Shown here in pieces: positions 1-10,739 of a stretch of 64,000 nt of DNA. Numbering within the stretch: position 1 is the stretch's first letter; each line of letters starts with the position of its first letter. Source of the DNA: CAVWDU01 sp963840725 (GTDB lineage: Bacteria; Pseudomonadota; Gammaproteobacteria; Pseudomonadales; Halieaceae); contig CAWIZY010000028.1 in NCBI GenBank assembly GCA_963840725.1, positions 1 to 64,000 on the forward strand. Reading direction: 5' to 3'. The notes under the pieces were generated by a model. It did no database searches. It was not told where the DNA came from and was given only the letters and a program-made list of their open reading frames with translations. The translations under genes were made by a program, and so were the position numbers.

Positions 1-563
1 AGTGCAGGGCAAAGCTCCACATCATCAAACAAGCCCTCGCGGACCATATAGACCTTGCCACTCCGCCCTCTTCCGCCGGCGTGCCGTAGAGACGCACCCG
101 GCCCGGCGTCCCGGTTTCGTCCAGCCATTTTCGAACCGCAATAGCGGCCTCCACCGAGCCGGCGCCAAACAGATTGTGTCTGCAGGCGTGGGCAGCGTTT
201 TCCCCGGTATCGGGGCACGCTGTGCGACCGCATCCTGATTAATGCCGGGCAAGGCATGGAACTCTGCCAGTATGGCGATTACCGGCCCGGCCGTGCCAAA
301 TTCAGCCAGGAACGCCGTCGGCATGCCCGCCACACCGGACTCGACAGAAAAACCCTCGTCGGCCAGTGTTGTTGCAGGAGTTGGCTGGATTTTTCTTCCT
401 GATAACCCAACTCTGCCCACTCCCAGAGTTGCCGCGCGGTCGCTGCTGACACCTCAGCGCGCTGGTCGATGTAGTTGAAGACGGCATCTGCGTCGTCGGC
501 CAGAACTGGTTGGACAAACGTAGAGGAAACTGCCAGGGCAGTCAGGGTGGCAAGACGTATCAT
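1..563 (-). pseudogene. M20-family amidohydrolase, 5' part, frameshifted and cut by the window edge
   Basis: The product begins at the ATG ending at 563 with a signal-peptide-like stretch (MIRLATLTALAVSS) and then reads as the start of an M20 amidohydrolase (LWEWAELGYQEEKSS). The similarity jumps frame near 370 (DEGFSVESGVAGMPTAF, then FHALPGINQDAV), again near 205, where a metal-binding-like AHACRHNLFGAGSVE appears in a third frame, and again near 65 (GKVYMVREGLFDDV). At least three single-base shifts are needed, so no full protein can be made as written. Members of this family hydrolyse amide bonds such as p-aminobenzoyl-glutamate; the substrate here is unknown. The 3' end lies outside the window. 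It is either a decayed gene or a stretch of indel errors. The family assignment is good, the functional status doubtful. Confidence 0.7.
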
Positions 564-747
564 AGGGTTTCCGGGTAGTCAGGTTGTTGCCAGAGACAAG
601 GCGAGCTTTCACAGTTATCACCAGCTTAATGCAAACTTTGCAGGCAAGCCAGACATTGTGCCACCAGCCCCACGGTTGACGCCTATAGACTCAGTACCTA
701 TATTCCACTGGTCAGACCTATAGTCATAACAACAACCGGGACACAGT

Positions 748-1131
748 ATGAATATAGAAAAGGTGGTTTTTGCATTCTTTATCGTCCTGGCATTGACGGT
801 CAACTTTGGTTTCGTGCTCGGTGACATCGACAACCCGGACCATCATAACGTCTATGAGCTCTACGCGGCGCTGGTAATCAGCATGATCGCGACCGTGATG
901 AAGTTTGGCGACCGCACTCATGTTGGTGCGGTGTTGCTTGCCACCAGCCTGGTGGCAGACTTGCAGTTGATCATCGCCGCCATCGTCTGGGGTGTCGCCT
1001 CACATTACACCGAGGGTGGCATGGATGCGGCCATGATGGCGAGTATCGTCTCGCTCTCGGCGGGGGCCCTGCTCTCCAACATCACCTCTGTGGTGTTGCT
1101 GATTCTGGAAACCATCATGGTCAGACACTGA
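748..1131 (+). CDS. DUF6394 family inner-membrane protein
   Basis: A 127-residue integral membrane protein with about four hydrophobic segments (residues about 5-25, 38-52, 62-85, 97-122). The segment GDIDNPDHHNVYELYAALV after the first helix is characteristic of the DUF6394 family as I recall it. The ATG at 748 follows an unremarkable leader. The next gene, 23 bp downstream, encodes a potassium channel with TrkA-type domains, so the two are probably co-transcribed. A role beside potassium transport is inferred from that neighbourhood only; no catalytic motif is visible. Confidence 0.8.
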   Translation: MNIEKVVFAFFIVLALTVNFGFVLGDIDNPDHHNVYELYAALVISMIATVMKFGDRTHVGAVLLATSLVADLQLIIAAIVWGVASHYTEGGMDAAMMASIVSLSAGALLSNITSVVLLILETIMVRH

Positions 1132-1154
1132 TCCCCAGCGGGGCAGTCACCGCC

Positions 1155-2865
1155 ATGGGACATGTCTTTTATCTACTCCTGAGACGCCTGCGGGCGCCAA
1201 TCATCCTGATTATGGTGGTGTACGCCATCTCTATCCTGGGTTTCGTGCTGATACCGGGAGTCGATGACGAAGGAAATCGCTGGCGTATGGATTTTTTCCA
1301 TGCGTTTTATTTTGTCAGCTATATGGGTACGACAATAGGTTTCGGCGAACTGCCCTACCCCTTCACCACGGGCCAGCGCGTCTGGGCCACCATCACTATT
1401 TATACGACCGTAGTCAGTTGGCTTTACAGCATTGGTAAGATTTTCGCCCTGCTGCAGGACCCCAGCCTGAACCGTCTGCTGGCGCAAAACACCTTTGCAC
1501 GCCAGGTAAACTGATCCAGGAACCGTTTTATCTGGTGTGTGGCTACGGTGTAACAGGTAAGCGTCTGGTAGCGAGGCTGGACGTGCATGGCACCCGCACC
1601 GTGGTCATCGATTGCAATCCAGAGGTCATCGACCAGTTGGAAGCCCATGAGCTCGGCCTGGCCGTGCCCGGGCTATGCGGAGACGCCGCTGACCCTGAAA
1701 TCCTCAACCGGGCTGGCATCCAGAACCCGAATTGCATCGGCGTAGTGGCATTGACTGACAATGACTATACCAACCTTTGTGTGGCCATCAACAGTAAGCT
1801 GGTTGATCCCGACCGGCCCGTTATCAGTCGTTCGCAATCCCATGAAATGACGGCAAATCTCGACTCTTTCGGCACTGACTATATCATCGACCCCTTCGAA
1901 ACTTATGCCGATTATCTGGTGCAGTCGATCACTGAGCCCTACAAACACATCATCAGTGACCTGGTCTTCAATCCGCACCACAAGGTATGGGCATCGCCCC
2001 ATCAGAACACGGAGGGCCGCTGGGTAGTCTGTGGCTATGGACGTTTCGGCAGGGCCATCGAAGAAAAATTCAATGAATGTAATATTCCCATTACGTTTAT
2101 TGAGGCGAACCCGGAAATGCGCGATGTACCCAGGGGTACCGTACGGGGCGTAGGCACCGAGGCGGCTACCCTGCATCAGGCTGACATCGATACCGCTACG
2201 GGTATCGTTGCCGGCACGGCAAACGACGCCGACAACTTGTCAATCATCATCACCTCAAGGGAAATCAAGCGCAATGTCATTACGGTGGCCAGACAGAACC
2301 TCGCGGCCAACAAACCGGTGTTCCGAGCTGCCAAGGTGAACATGATCATGGAGCCAACGCGGATTATTGCGGATGAGATATTTATACAGATCAGAAATCC
2401 GTTATTGATGGAGTTTCTGAATCTGCTCCAGGAGAAAGACAGTGACTGGGCCCGTGATCTGCTCATGCAAATCAGTGACGTCATCCAGGACCAGCCATTG
2501 AGCGCATGGACAGCACGAATCAACAGCGAGGAAAGCCCCGCCATCCACTACAGCATTGCCTCCGGGATGCCAGCTCAACTGGATTATCTGAGCCACGACC
2601 CCCGTGACAGAGAAGACCGCTTACCGGCTCTTGCCTTGCTATTGAAACGCGGCAGCGAGGCAACCCTGCTGCCACCGGGGGATACCCTGTTGCAAAACGG
2701 TGACAGGATACTCTTCTGTGGACAGGAGCATGCTCAGTCGTATATGCGTTGGACAACCCAGAATGACAACGTGCTGCGCTATATACGAGACGGTGTCGAA
2801 GCGCCGGGCGGACTACATGGCGCTGGATGGCCGCTCGTCGTGCCAGGCGGGCACCCGCTGACTAG
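1155..2865 (+). pseudogene. Two-TM potassium channel with two RCK/TrkA-N domains, split by frameshifts
   Basis: The first 119 codons (1155-1514) encode two membrane helices around a pore loop with the K+ selectivity signature TTIGFGE. The stop at 1512-1514 lies just before a frame that restores EPFYLVCGYGVTGKRLV. One missing base near 1512 therefore separates the pore from a cytoplasmic half with two TrkA-N/RCK modules (nucleotide-binding starts VCGYGVTGKRL and VVCGYGRFGRAI) and a TrkA-C-like end (GDRILFCGQEHA). A second shift near 2805 is suspected: the other frame gives a basic tail and a TAG at 2863-2865, whereas the unshifted frame runs about 65 nt into the convergent gene. If restored, this would be a ligand-gated K+ channel. 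Fold and family are clear; whether the shifts are real is not. Confidence 0.75.
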
Positions 2866-5320
2866 CCAATCGGAGACCCCGGCGGCAGTGTGCGCGGCAT
2901 CAAAGTTTCCTCCGCGTCAGGATGCGCCATAAACTGTTCGATCAACCACAACTGATACCGATAGAATTGCGCCGTTTCGGAGCGCGCCCCTTGCTGGCTG
3001 CCCAGCCACTGCGCACCCGCACTCAGCGCAGCATGCGCGCCGGCCCGCACCTCGGGAGAGACCTCTGCCGCCGTCACCAGACGCCGCCAATGGGCCAGCA
3101 GCGCTGCACCGTTGCGTCGCTGGATCATGCCGCTCAATCCGGTCTGGGCCGGCCCAAAGCAGCGTGCAAACAAGCCATCAAAAACCTCCGTTACCGACAC
3201 GGCGGCGTTATCTGATGCGGACTGCAAGGCAAGCCTCGCCAGTCGCTCAGGTTGGAGCAGCAGGTTGTAGGTATGCTGTGCCGCCGCCTCCGCCAATGAC
3301 ACCGGGTCCAGCTGCACTCCTGTGTAACCACCCGGGCTTTCGCGGTCCCGCCGATAGCCATAGGCCTTGGGCGGAATCAATCGACACACCGATTCGGGCA
3401 GCAACAGCCACTCCGGGTCCAGGGTTGCAAGCAGCGCCTGTAACGCCCGTCGTTGCGCCTCTGCCGGTAGCGGCTCAAACGGCACGGGTTTTGAGTCTGT
3501 ACGCAGCGCGTAACGGTAGTCAGCGCCACCGAGCCACTTGGCCGCCGCAGTCGCCTGGTAGCGATGGGTAAAAATAAACCGGGACCACAATTTCTTCCAG
3601 ATCAGAATAGGGGCGGTCGAAAGCAATACTGGCTTTGCCAAAGCGCGCCAGAGCCGATTGGCGCAGTGTCATAACGCGCTGCAATTCGGCTACCGCATCG
3701 CTACCGTTATCCCACAGACTTGCCGCGGGATGCATGCTACCGTCATCGCGCGAATCGGGGTCGGAGATAAACCGAAACCCCGCCCGATGGCCCTGCTCCA
3801 CAAAGCTGGACAATGCAGTCCACCTCGTCGTCGCCGCCGTCAAAGTTACCGTAGCCGTAACGGATTGCGCGCTTGTCCCAGTCGGCTATCCCCTCGGCGT
3901 AAGCACCGGTCAGTTCAATCTCACCGGCTGCCGTAAGACCCAGTAGCGGGTGCGGGTAATCCATCACCGAGGCACGCCCTCCCTGACTGGCGGCAAAATT
4001 ATGCGCCAGACCAAGGGTGTGGCCGACCTCATGGGCCGACAGCTGTCTGATCCGTGCCAGCGCCATATCACTCAGCGCAACCGTTTCGCTTGCTCTATCG
4101 GTGAACGGGGAGGTCATGCCCTGAGCAATCAGATAGTCCTGCCGCACCCGCAGTGATCCCAGGGTCACATGGCCCTTGATGATCTCCCCGGTCCTTGGAT
4201 CATGCACGCCATAGCCATAGGACCAGCCTCGGGTGGCGCGATGCACCCACTGAATAACATTGTAGCGCACGTCCATCGGGTCGGCGTTAGCGGGCAACAT
4301 CTCGACTCGAAACGCATCTCGATAGCCCGCAGCTTCAAACGCCTGGTTCCACCAGCGGGCCCCGTCCAGCAGGGCAGTACGCACAGGCTCCGGAGTGCCC
4401 GGATCGAGGTAGTACACAATAGGCTCCACAACGTCACTGAGACCGGGTCCCGGGTTTTTCTTCTGTAATCGATGCCGGGGAATTAGACGCTGCACCACCT
4501 CCCCTTCTATGGGCGCGGCATAGTCAGCGTAGCTGAAGGGCCAAAAGCCGCTGTCAGGGTGAAACCGTCGCGGTTGATAGCCAGGCTCCGGCAAGGCCAC
4601 GAAGCTGTGGTGCATACGGACACTGAAAGAGTAAGGATCGGGCGCGACCTGCTGCAAAAACTCACCTGGCTCGTTACCGGTAAAAGTTATAGTGGCCTCC
4701 AGTTCGGTGTTGCGTGGAAACGCCTTGATTCTTGGGTAATACAGTGCCGACCGGCTCTTGTCTACGCTGTGGTCTCCCTGCTTCTGCGCCTTGAGCTGCC
4801 GGCCAATTCCGTGACTGTCCCGGAGCAGGAATTCGGTGGCATCAACCAACAGAGTTCCATTGGATTGACGGGCTACCACCGGGAACCCCCACAGCACCGA
4901 GCTGGCAAATGCCTCCTCGACGGCTAATCGCTCGGAGGCCTGAGTGGAATCGGCTCGGTATCGCGTGTTAAGTCGCCGCAGCAAGACCCGCTCACCTGTA
5001 TCCTCAAACCTGACCAGCGCAGGCTCCACAGCCGAGAGCTGCCCCCGATCAAAGCCCAGATCGTTCGAACCCACACCCTGGGGCAGACTATACAAATAGA
5101 TCATTTCACGGCCAAAGTCGTCTAGCCGCAGGAACACACGCCCCTTGGAGCGATCGAGATAAAAAGGCAGGAAACCGTCCTGATGTTCCATGCCGTCGAC
5201 ATAAGCGGCTATCTCATCCCCCGGTTTGGCAACTGCGGGCTGCTCGGTCTCTGCCAACAGCGCAGTAGAGAAAACAGTAAAAAACCACAGCACGAGAGTG
5301 CTGCGCAGCAAGACATTCAT
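2862..5320 (-). pseudogene. Exported zinc-dependent metalloprotease (DUF5117/DUF4953 type), two frameshifts
   Basis: The reading starts at the ATG ending at 5320 with a signal peptide (VLRSTLVLWFFTVFSTALLA is close to the start). It continues through a DUF5117-like domain and the zinc site HEVGHTLGLAHNF followed by a Met-turn-like SVMDYPHP, as in metzincin-type peptidases. Near 3815 one extra base moves the frame to one reading LSSFVEQGHRAGFRF. Near 3575 the frame shifts again into a helical C-terminal region (to 2862). Restored length is about 815 residues, close to what this family shows. It would act in the periplasm or be secreted; the substrate is unknown. The shifts are single-base and not in long homopolymers. 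Convergent 4-bp overlap with the potassium channel gene. Confidence 0.75.
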
Positions 5321-5513
5321 TAGCTACCCCGGGAGTGGATCAAACAGATACCGTTTAGGATACTTTGCCCGGTCTTTATCTGTCAAAAAACCCGAACACA
5401 GCGCTCGCGCGACAGCGATCGCATCACCAAATCGTGCTATCGACAATACCGAAGCAACGCCATGCGAGTGACGACAGGTAGTTGATTGCCTATAAACGAC
5501 CGCATGAAAGCGC

Positions 5514-6497
5514 CTAGGGGAATGCCACCCGGGTTCCAGTGCCGGCGGCCAGCGCGGCCTGGTACACCGCGGAGGCTGCATACAGGTCCTGGGCGGTAAT
5601 ACCCAGTGACTTGTATAGTGTGATCTGAGTGTTGTTGACGCGCCCTTCTATCTGCCCGACAAGCAGCTGGCCAATTTCGCCGACGATATGGTCTTCGCTT
5701 ACCGCTCCTTCCTGCACCGGGATCATCAAATCACCCGACTCGCGCTGCGCCGACGCCAGCAAGTCGACGTAGGGCCTGGCCCGGACAATAAGCGCAGTCT
5801 CAGCTTCACGCGCGGTGATAGCGTGAGCGCCCACCAGATTGACATGGGTTCCCGGAAGCACCCAACTACTGCGCAGTATCGGCTGCTGTGCAGCGGTCAC
5901 CGTGCAGACAATATCGCAGGCGGCTGCCCGGGCTGGATCTGGCACCGCGCGGACATCCAGCCCCGTGCGCTGCCGTTCTTGCCTTGCAAAGGCCTGCGCT
6001 CGCATGTTGTCGCGCCCCCAGACCAGGACCTGATCGAGGCTGCGCACTGCTGCTATCGCGTCGATGTGACTCGCCGCCTGCACGCCACAACCCAAAATAC
6101 CACAGCTGCGCGCATCCCTGCGTGCCAGTCGATCACTCGCAAGACCGGACGCGGCGGCGGTGCGAATGGCGGTGATCGAGGAACCCTCGACAATGGCTAC
6201 CGGTGCGCCAGTCGTGCGATCGAACAGCGTGATCAAGCCTTGTACCACCGGCCGGTTGTGCGCGGGATTGGCGTCGAATAAGCTGATGAGCTTGGCACCA
6301 AAGACGGCGGGGTCGCGAGATGCACCGGGCATCACCAGCAGGGCGTCGCCACTCTCACCCAGGCTCATCCCCACGCGTGGCGGCACCGTCGCAGATCCTG
6401 CCGACACGGCGATCATGGCTTCTGCCATATGGCCGATACACTCCGCCATAGGTAGCAGTTCCCGCACCTCATCAGCCCCGATGATAATCAGTGTCAT
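5514..6497 (-). CDS. Ornithine cyclodeaminase / mu-crystallin family protein
   Basis: A 327-residue protein with an N-terminal dimerisation region (VPPRVGMSLGESGDALLVMPG) and a Rossmann NAD(P) domain whose glycine-rich turn is GILGCGVQAASHIDAI, at about residues 132-147. The segment VEGSSITAIRTAAASGLAS is typical of this family. Members include ornithine cyclodeaminase, alanine dehydrogenase and ketimine reductases, so the substrate cannot be told from sequence. It stands alone between the metalloprotease and the DUF3501 operon, on the same strand but with gaps of about 190 and 290 bp. Intact and of normal length. Confidence 0.85.
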   Translation of the reverse strand: MTLIIIGADEVRELLPMAECIGHMAEAMIAVSAGSATVPPRVGMSLGESGDALLVMPGASRDPAVFGAKLISLFDANPAHNRPVVQGLITLFDRTTGAPVAIVEGSSITAIRTAAASGLASDRLARRDARSCGILGCGVQAASHIDAIAAVRSLDQVLVWGRDNMRAQAFARQERQRTGLDVRAVPDPARAAACDIVCTVTAAQQPILRSSWVLPGTHVNLVGAHAITAREAETALIVRARPYVDLLASAQRESGDLMIPVQEGAVSEDHIVGEIGQLLVGQIEGRVNNTQITLYKSLGITAQDLYAASAVYQAALAAGTGTRVAFP

Positions 6498-6786
6498 GTC
6501 TGGTTTTTCACCCCCGCCTGCAAGCCAGCCTAGAGGCCCGCAGGGACCTTGTCCAACACGCTAGCTTATCACGGTGCACGGCCAGCAGGGGTATGCGATA
6601 GCCACCGTGCGCGCCAACCCGGCCAACAGCCGGGTCACTCTCTGATTTTTTGTATGCGACAGCGTGCAGCGCATGACCGGCGGGGAGAGTATCAGCAGTT
6701 CTTTGCTGGAGTAGCCAATGCCGCACTCCGGCACACCCTGACTGGGTGCTCATGGCAACACCGCCTGATGCCGATGCGGTTAATAA

Positions 6787-7386
6787 TTAGTGTAACCGGG
6801 CGACACTGAGATCATTGAGCAGCGATTCGCGGACGGCTTCGTCGATCGTAAATCCCGCGATCGCATAGGCCGGGTGGTCAATTCCCGCCTGAATGGGTTC
6901 GCCACGGCGAACCGCCGTTACCATCTCCGGCGTCAACTCGAATCGCAAAAAGTGCACAGAGGAGGTTTTTACCTCGTTACTGCGGTCCAGATCTTCATCA
7001 GCGATTGCAAACAGCGGTGTGCACTCGCCCACCTTTAACCAAACCTTGTCTTCTATGCCGATCATCTCGGCGAGACGTCTGCTGCGTTCATCCGGGTCTT
7101 CATATTCAATCATGAAGGTCGCTTTCCAGTTGCTCCCGTCCGGTATCAGTGGGTTATAGGCGTCCAGCTCTTCACGAATACCTTCAGCTTCGAAAACTTT
7201 TTCAATTCTCAACATCTCCTGCACCTGATACTTGATGGTGAGCTCATCTTCAAAATACAAACGGGCGTGTTCACCCAGGGCCAGGTGCCGGTTTTTCTTG
7301 TGGGCGAGCACCTTGGCCCTGAAGCCGGGACGCTCTTCGGCATACTCTTCCAGTGACCACAAATCCGCGCGTGACAAAGAAGGCAT
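6787..7386 (-). CDS. DUF3501 family protein
   Basis: A 199-residue soluble, acidic protein with the family-typical stretches RHLALGEHARLYFEDELTI and EDPDERSRRLAEMIGIED. No catalytic motif or signal peptide is visible. It lies 16 bp downstream of the FeS oxidoreductase gene and is the last gene of a rubrerythrin-FeS protein-DUF3501 operon. That gene order recurs in many Proteobacteria, to my knowledge, and suggests a shared role in peroxide or redox handling. The function itself is unknown. Confidence 0.88.
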   Translation of the reverse strand: MPSLSRADLWSLEEYAEERPGFRAKVLAHKKNRHLALGEHARLYFEDELTIKYQVQEMLRIEKVFEAEGIREELDAYNPLIPDGSNWKATFMIEYEDPDERSRRLAEMIGIEDKVWLKVGECTPLFAIADEDLDRSNEVKTSSVHFLRFELTPEMVTAVRRGEPIQAGIDHPAYAIAGFTIDEAVRESLLNDLSVARLH

Positions 7387-7402
7387 TGTTGAATCTCCTC
7401 AA

Positions 7403-8725
7403 TTACAGTCCGTAAGCCATGCGCAACAAGGTCATGGGGTGTTGCGCTGTAGAGACTTTTTCTGACAGGTTGGCAATGTGGGTAGCGGCCATTGGGCAAT
7501 CACTGGTGAAGTAATCCGGCCCTTGCTGGTCCACTTTGCGCACCACAGGCCTCGCTATTTTTATTGATTTCTCCCGGGTCTCCTGCTTGACCGCGTAGGT
7601 TCCGTCGTGGCCGGAGCAGCGCTCCAGGGCGGTGACTGTCGTCTGAGGTACCAGGTTGAGCACGTCACGCGTTTTAAGACCGATATTCTGCACCCGCTGG
7701 TGACAGGCGACCTGATAGGCGATATCACCCAGCGCGCTGGGAAATGACGTATTCAACGCGCCTCCTTTATGGCGCAGCCACAAGTACTCAAAAGGGTCGA
7801 AAAACGCCGCCTTTACCTTCTGTACCAGCGGATCGTGCGGATACATGAGTGGCAACTCCTGCTTGTACATAAGCACACAGGATGGGATCGGGGCGGTGAG
7901 GTCGTAACCCTCATCAACGAGAGCTGCAAGCACCGGAATATTGGCCTGCATCAATTTGTCTACCGCGTCGAGATCACCCAATTCCAGCTTCGGCATGCCA
8001 CAACATTTTTCTTTTGGCACGAGATCGATCTGGATGTCGTTATGCTGAAAGACCTTGATAAAGTCTTCGCCGATTTCGGGACTGTTATAGTTGCCATAGC
8101 AGGTCGCGTAGAGGGCGAGTTTCCCGGTCGTTTCGCCGACCAACCTGGGCTCCCGGGGCTGTATCAACGACTTGGCGCGCTTGCGCAGCGTGTTGCTGTG
8201 AAACTGCGGCAAGGGTGCTTCCCAATGTATACCCAGGGTGGACTGCACCACTTTGCGCAGGCTTGCACTGCTGTTAACCGCGTTAACCGTGACATCCACC
8301 AACGGTATCGACGTCATACCAAACACCCGGTCAGTACTGGTCAGAACGCGATCGCGCAGGCTGGCACCCTCCTCGCGAAATCGGACGGCTTTATCGCGCA
8401 GCATCAGATGAGGGAAATCAACATTCCATTCATGGGGAGGTACATAGGGACACTTGGTCATGTAGCACAGGTCACACAGATAGCACTGCTGGGATACTTT
8501 TTGGAAATCGCTTTTTTCAACACCGTCGACTTCCAGCGTATCGGATTCGTCTACCAGGTCGAATAGCGTCGGAAAGGCGTCACAGAGACTGACGCAGCGC
8601 CGACAGCCGTGGCAGATATCGAATACGCGCTCCAGTTCCTCTTCAAGAGCAGCGCGATCCCAGAAGGCGTCAGACTTCCAATCCAGCGGGTGGCGCGTTG
8701 GCGCCTCCAGGCTTCCTTCTCTCAC
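7403..8725 (-). CDS. Iron-sulfur oxidoreductase with HdrD-like CCG domains
   Basis: The N-terminal third carries two 4Fe-4S ferredoxin clusters: CHGCRRCVSLCDAF at about residue 38 and CYLCDLCYMTKCPY at about residue 81. Two CCG-type cysteine clusters follow in the C-terminal half, near KCCGMPKLELGD and ERCSGHDGTY. This layout resembles the anaerobic glycerol-3-phosphate dehydrogenase subunit C and heterodisulfide-reductase-like proteins, which pass electrons between carriers. It is soluble, with no membrane segment. It sits between rubrerythrin (upstream, 74 bp gap) and DUF3501 (16 bp downstream), so it is a candidate electron donor to the diiron peroxidase. Partner and substrate are inferred from context. 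Confidence 0.85.
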   Translation of the reverse strand: MREGSLEAPTRHPLDWKSDAFWDRAALEEELERVFDICHGCRRCVSLCDAFPTLFDLVDESDTLEVDGVEKSDFQKVSQQCYLCDLCYMTKCPYVPPHEWNVDFPHLMLRDKAVRFREEGASLRDRVLTSTDRVFGMTSIPLVDVTVNAVNSSASLRKVVQSTLGIHWEAPLPQFHSNTLRKRAKSLIQPREPRLVGETTGKLALYATCYGNYNSPEIGEDFIKVFQHNDIQIDLVPKEKCCGMPKLELGDLDAVDKLMQANIPVLAALVDEGYDLTAPIPSCVLMYKQELPLMYPHDPLVQKVKAAFFDPFEYLWLRHKGGALNTSFPSALGDIAYQVACHQRVQNIGLKTRDVLNLVPQTTVTALERCSGHDGTYAVKQETREKSIKIARPVVRKVDQQGPDYFTSDCPMAATHIANLSEKVSTAQHPMTLLRMAYGL

Positions 8726-8799
8726 AATGATTGACCTCGCGGACTGCAGGGCGCGCGCAAAAGCGGGTCTGTAGCAGACCCGGTATCGTTAAGGCTTGC

Positions 8800-9219
8800 T
8801 CAGGCGTCGAGAGTATCCAGCGCCTTTTGAAACCGGTTGGCATGGCTGCGCTCTGCCTTGGCCAGCGTCTCCATCCAATCAGCGATCTCGTCGAAGCCTT
8901 CGTCGCGCGCGGTCTTGGCCATCCCGGGATACATGTCGGTGTATTCGTGTGTCTCGCCGGCGATCGCTGCCTTGAGGTTGTCCGCCGTGCCGCCAATCGG
9001 CAGTCCTGTGGCCGGATCGCCGGTCTCCTCCAGATATTCCAGATGACCGTGCGCATGGCCAGTCTCGCCCTCAGCAGTAGAGCGGAAAACGGCGGCAACG
9101 TCATTATATCCCTCGACGTCGGCCTTGGCTGCGAAGTAAAGATAACGGCGGTTGGCTTGCGACTCGCCAGCGAAGGCATCCTTCAGGTTCTGTTCAGTCT
9201 TACTGTCTTTTAATGACAT
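8800..9219 (-). CDS. Rubrerythrin (ferritin-like diiron protein without rubredoxin domain)
   Basis: A 139-residue four-helix diiron protein. Metal-binding helices are visible as AFAGESQANRRY, EGETGHAHGHLEY, IAGETHEYTDMY and KAERSHANRFQ, giving the Glu and ExxH ligands. The usual C-terminal rubredoxin domain with its four cysteines is absent, so electrons must come from another protein; the adjacent FeS oxidoreductase is the obvious candidate. Rubrerythrins reduce hydrogen peroxide in the cytoplasm. First gene of the three-gene operon; the start is preceded by an AGGAGAG-like ribosome site. Confidence 0.92.
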   Translation of the reverse strand: MSLKDSKTEQNLKDAFAGESQANRRYLYFAAKADVEGYNDVAAVFRSTAEGETGHAHGHLEYLEETGDPATGLPIGGTADNLKAAIAGETHEYTDMYPGMAKTARDEGFDEIADWMETLAKAERSHANRFQKALDTLDA

Positions 9220-9482
9220 GTTGAGCTCTCCTGTGCGGGGATATCATCTGTTTAGCGGCGTCTTCTCTGGCAACGCCAGACGCTCATCCAACACTAGACC
9301 AGTCTGAAACTTCTATCAAATGAAAAAAAGCGGGCCGCATTCAAAAGGGCAGTTCAGACTGGCGTCCCGGGACCGGGTGCGCCGTTGTTAGCCGCGACGT
9401 TTTCAATGCCGGTCGCGACTGCTAGAAACGGTTGCTTGCACCGATCACGCTCGTCGGGCGGCGTGGCACGGCCGGTTCCGTG

Positions 9483-10739
9483 CTAAGCGCCCTCAAAGGC
9501 CTGTCTGACTTCCGCAGCGATGATCGCAATCCCCCGCGCCACCTTCTCTGAATCCTGGGTATAAGAGACACGGATACACTCGTGCCGGTGGCGCCATTCA
9601 TCCTCCAGGCCCACAAAAAAATTGTGCCCCGGCACGACCAGCACGCCGTGCCGTTTAAGACGCTGGTAGAGTTCCTGGCTGGATATCGGCAGGCCCTCAA
9701 ACCACAGCCAGAGAAAGATGGCGCCCTCAGGCTTGTGCACGCGGTAGGGCAGATCGCCCATTTCCTGTCGCAACAGGGCCAACGCCTCCCGCGATCGTTG
9801 ACGATAAAATGGCGTGATGTAATCCCGGCTCAGAGCCGTCATTTCGCCGGAGGCAAACAAGGCCCTGGCCAGTGCGGGGCCCAGCGTCCCGCAGGCAAGA
9901 CTGACCACTGTGCTGGCGCGGGTGAACGTTTGTATCACGTCTTCTCGCGCAACCACAATACCGGTGCGCACACCAGGCAAGCCCAGCTTGGACAGACTGA
10001 GAACCAGAATGGTGTTGTCGTTCCAAAATGGCGTGGCTGGCTCAAACTGGATAGCCGGGAAAGGCACTCCGTAGGCACCATCAATAATCAGGGGGATATC
10101 GCCCGCCCGGGCAATTTCATCCAGATGTGCAAGTTCAGCATCAGTGAGCACATTGCCGGTGGGATTCGTGGGTCGCGACACACACAGCGCTGCCACCTCT
10201 TCACCCGGATTCAGACCGGTGAAATCTACCCGATATTTGAACAGATTGTCGTCTAACAAGTCGATCGTTGGCCGTGTCGCGCTGAAGAAGTCCTCGCTTA
10301 AACCGATGTCCCCGTAGCCCACATATTCCGGTGCCAGGGGAAGATGAATGCGTCGATGAGTTGTATCAGGCATTTCGCCAGCAAGCATATTGAAAAGCAG
10401 GAAGAACGCGGCCTGGCTGCCATTGCTGATGGCGATGTTCCGCTCAGTTACCTGCCAACCGAATTGACGACTGAGGAATGTGGCCAGTTCTGTCCTGAAG
10501 GCAAGATCACCCTGGGGTGATTGATAGATACCCAGCAGGCTGTGCCGCTGCGCCGGGTCGGCGAGGATCGCCTCCAGGCGCCGTTGAAACACCTTCTCAA
10601 CGTCCATCAATCGCGCCGGGTTACCGCCACCCATGAAAATCATCTCAGGGTTCTCGCTGAGCGCGGTCCCCAGATCAGACATCAGTTCACCAATGCCGGA
10701 CTCGCTGGCAAATCGACCGCCAAATGCCGATAATCGCAT
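9483..10739 (-). CDS. avtA: Valine-pyruvate aminotransferase
   Basis: A 418-residue fold-type I PLP aminotransferase. The PLP lysine lies in LSLSKLGLPGVRTG (about residue 247), with the cofactor-binding IIDGAYGVPFP and SRPTNPTGNVLT segments upstream. The N-terminal GGRFASESGIGELMSDLG and FMGGGNPARL are typical of AvtA rather than of generic class I aminotransferases. AvtA exchanges amino groups between valine (or alanine) and 2-oxo acids. Monocistronic, divergent from the gluzincin-like gene. Confidence 0.88.
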   Translation of the reverse strand: MRLSAFGGRFASESGIGELMSDLGTALSENPEMIFMGGGNPARLMDVEKVFQRRLEAILADPAQRHSLLGIYQSPQGDLAFRTELATFLSRQFGWQVTERNIAISNGSQAAFFLLFNMLAGEMPDTTHRRIHLPLAPEYVGYGDIGLSEDFFSATRPTIDLLDDNLFKYRVDFTGLNPGEEVAALCVSRPTNPTGNVLTDAELAHLDEIARAGDIPLIIDGAYGVPFPAIQFEPATPFWNDNTILVLSLSKLGLPGVRTGIVVAREDVIQTFTRASTVVSLACGTLGPALARALFASGEMTALSRDYITPFYRQRSREALALLRQEMGDLPYRVHKPEGAIFLWLWFEGLPISSQELYQRLKRHGVLVVPGHNFFVGLEDEWRHRHECIRVSYTQDSEKVARGIAIIAAEVRQAFEGA

